From Desulfosporosinus fructosivorans (GTDB lineage Bacteria; Bacillota; Desulfitobacteriia; Desulfitobacteriales; Desulfitobacteriaceae), in contig NZ_SPQQ01000002.1 in the NCBI RefSeq assembly GCF_004766045.1, forward strand, positions 372,001-436,000: a stretch of DNA of 64,000 nt, given 5' to 3'. The position numbers and the translations under genes were made by a program. Within the stretch, counting starts at the first letter, position 1. Each line of letters begins with the position of its first letter. The notes under the pieces are model-generated. The model was not told where the DNA came from, ran no database searches, and saw nothing but the letters and a program-made list of their open reading frames with translations. This document shows positions 63,380 to 64,000 of the stretch, one piece after another.

Positions 63380-64000
63380 CTATATTCTATTGTATTTTAT
63401 TGGTAATTTAGTTGTGTCTGTCTCCCTGCCACTCCAAATTCTTTCCCAGAGATTCTTTAATCCAAACTTCCCCCAGATAAACCTTCTACTAAAAGGTTTG
63501 GCTTGTTCAACTAGCCTTATAGTCGGATCTAGGGCGTTTAGAGCCCCCTCAAGGGTCAGCAAGGATTTCCCTACGAGGATAAATTCAGAAGGAATATGAA
63601 TTCCATGATGAAAGATGATATTGAAAAAGTCCTGAATCGATTCACCCATTGCAAATTCCCTCGAGGGTACTTTCAAATGTTTGTGACGTAAGGCAGAAAT
63701 ATCTGCTTGCAAGGCCAATCTGTCAACATGCTCCGGTACTATCCCCATTTTCGAGATTGTCTCTAAAATCAGAACATTATCACCTCGGATAAGTGCAGAA
63801 GTTAGGGACAAAATCTGCTCCCTCATAGTACGAGTTAGATGTCCTGTAATTCCGAAATCAAGTAAGGCAATTTTTTCCCCAGGTAAGATAAAAACATTAC
63901 CGGGATGTGGGTCACCATGAAAACATCCCTCCAGAAGGATCTGTTGAAGAAGCGCTTTACTTAACCGATCCGCGATCTTGTGAATATTATAAGACGTCTC
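63380..64000 (-). CDS. ABC1/UbiB (AarF) family atypical kinase, 5' end outside the window
   Basis: The frame stays open to the window edge on the minus strand. Before the internal ATG at 63826 it encodes LSKALLQQILLEGCFHGDPHPGNVF and LLDFGITGHLT, which hold the catalytic HGDPHPGN and DFG motifs of UbiB-type kinases. So the internal ATG is not the start. About 207 residues are visible, ending with a hydrophobic-poor tail (RRFIWGKFGLKNLWERIW). Such proteins act in isoprenoid lipid or quinone metabolism. The N-terminal KxGQ region is missing from the window. Confidence 0.85.
   Translation of the reverse strand, partial: ETSYNIHKIADRLSKALLQQILLEGCFHGDPHPGNVFILPGEKIALLDFGITGHLTRTMREQILSLTSALIRGDNVLILETISKMGIVPEHVDRLALQADISALRHKHLKVPSREFAMGESIQDFFNIIFHHGIHIPSEFILVGKSLLTLEGALNALDPTIRLVEQAKPFSRRFIWGKFGLKNLWERIWSGRETDTTKLPIKYNRI

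Noticed and set aside
63380..63826. Complete 148-aa protein starting at the ATG at 63826
   Set aside because: The same frame continues upstream with HGDPHPGN and DFG motifs to the window edge, so this is the C-terminal part of a larger ABC1/UbiB kinase.

Overview
The window is a gene-dense, roughly 40-45% G+C chromosomal segment of a spore-former-like Firmicute. The best guess is a Desulfosporosinus/Desulfitobacterium-type member of the Peptococcaceae. This is inferred from AGGAGG-type ribosome sites with many TTG/GTG starts, a cyclic-lactone peptide locus of clostridial type, glycyl-radical chemistry, CWB2 cell-wall proteins and a selenocysteine-containing glutaredoxin. No rRNA, tRNA, CRISPR array, insertion sequence or prophage gene was seen. 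Most genes from 11 kb onward are on the minus strand.

Layout. 0.2-6.1 kb: DUF815 ATPase, hypoxanthine-DNA glycosylase with a DUF2164 protein, a carboxymuconolactone-decarboxylase-like protein, an ABC-F ATPase, a CxxC zinc protein and a secreted DUF2680 protein. 6.3-11.3 kb: a beta-oxidation island made of a sigma-54 activator (CBS-PAS-AAA-Fis), a thiolase and a divergent acyl-CoA dehydrogenase. Both enzyme genes have recognisable -24/-12 promoters placed about equally far from a shared repeat. 11.4-15 kb: HD-GYP protein, GDYXXLXY/DUF2157 membrane pair and an unknown protein. 15.1-18.6 kb: a glycyl radical enzyme very like trans-4-hydroxy-L-proline dehydratase, with its activase. 18.8-23.6 kb: a chemoreceptor, a receiver protein and a PAS-PucR regulator. 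23.8-28.6 kb: a complete branched-chain amino acid ABC transporter (livKHMGF) with CodY-like boxes upstream. 29-34.3 kb: a probable operon of aspartokinase, YbaK protein, a tiny ORF, an EamA transporter and topoisomerase III.

34.5-44.7 kb: unknown protein, SWIM/SNF2 helicase, PAS histidine kinase, an agr-type quorum-sensing cassette (two paralogous membrane proteins, AgrB, and a 40-aa AgrD precursor) and a chemoreceptor. 45-49.1 kb: agmatine-to-putrescine genes (aguA, aguB), class I aldolase, a small unknown protein and a UxxC selenoprotein glutaredoxin. 49.2-53.5 kb: a CWB2/SH3b/amidase cell-wall hydrolase and a hybrid histidine kinase. 53.8-59.9 kb: acetolactate synthase genes ilvB-ilvN followed by an archaeal-type methenyl-H4MPT cyclohydrolase homologue, then acetyl-CoA synthetase with an extra C-terminal domain and a long dyad over its ribosome site. 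60.2-64 kb: AI-2E family permease, three intergenic hairpins, an ABC-2 exporter pair and a truncated ABC1/UbiB kinase.

The most interesting items are the agr cassette without an adjacent cognate kinase, the selenocysteine glutaredoxin that a standard gene call would truncate, mch in the ilv operon, the sigma-54 divergon and the dyad over the acs ribosome site.
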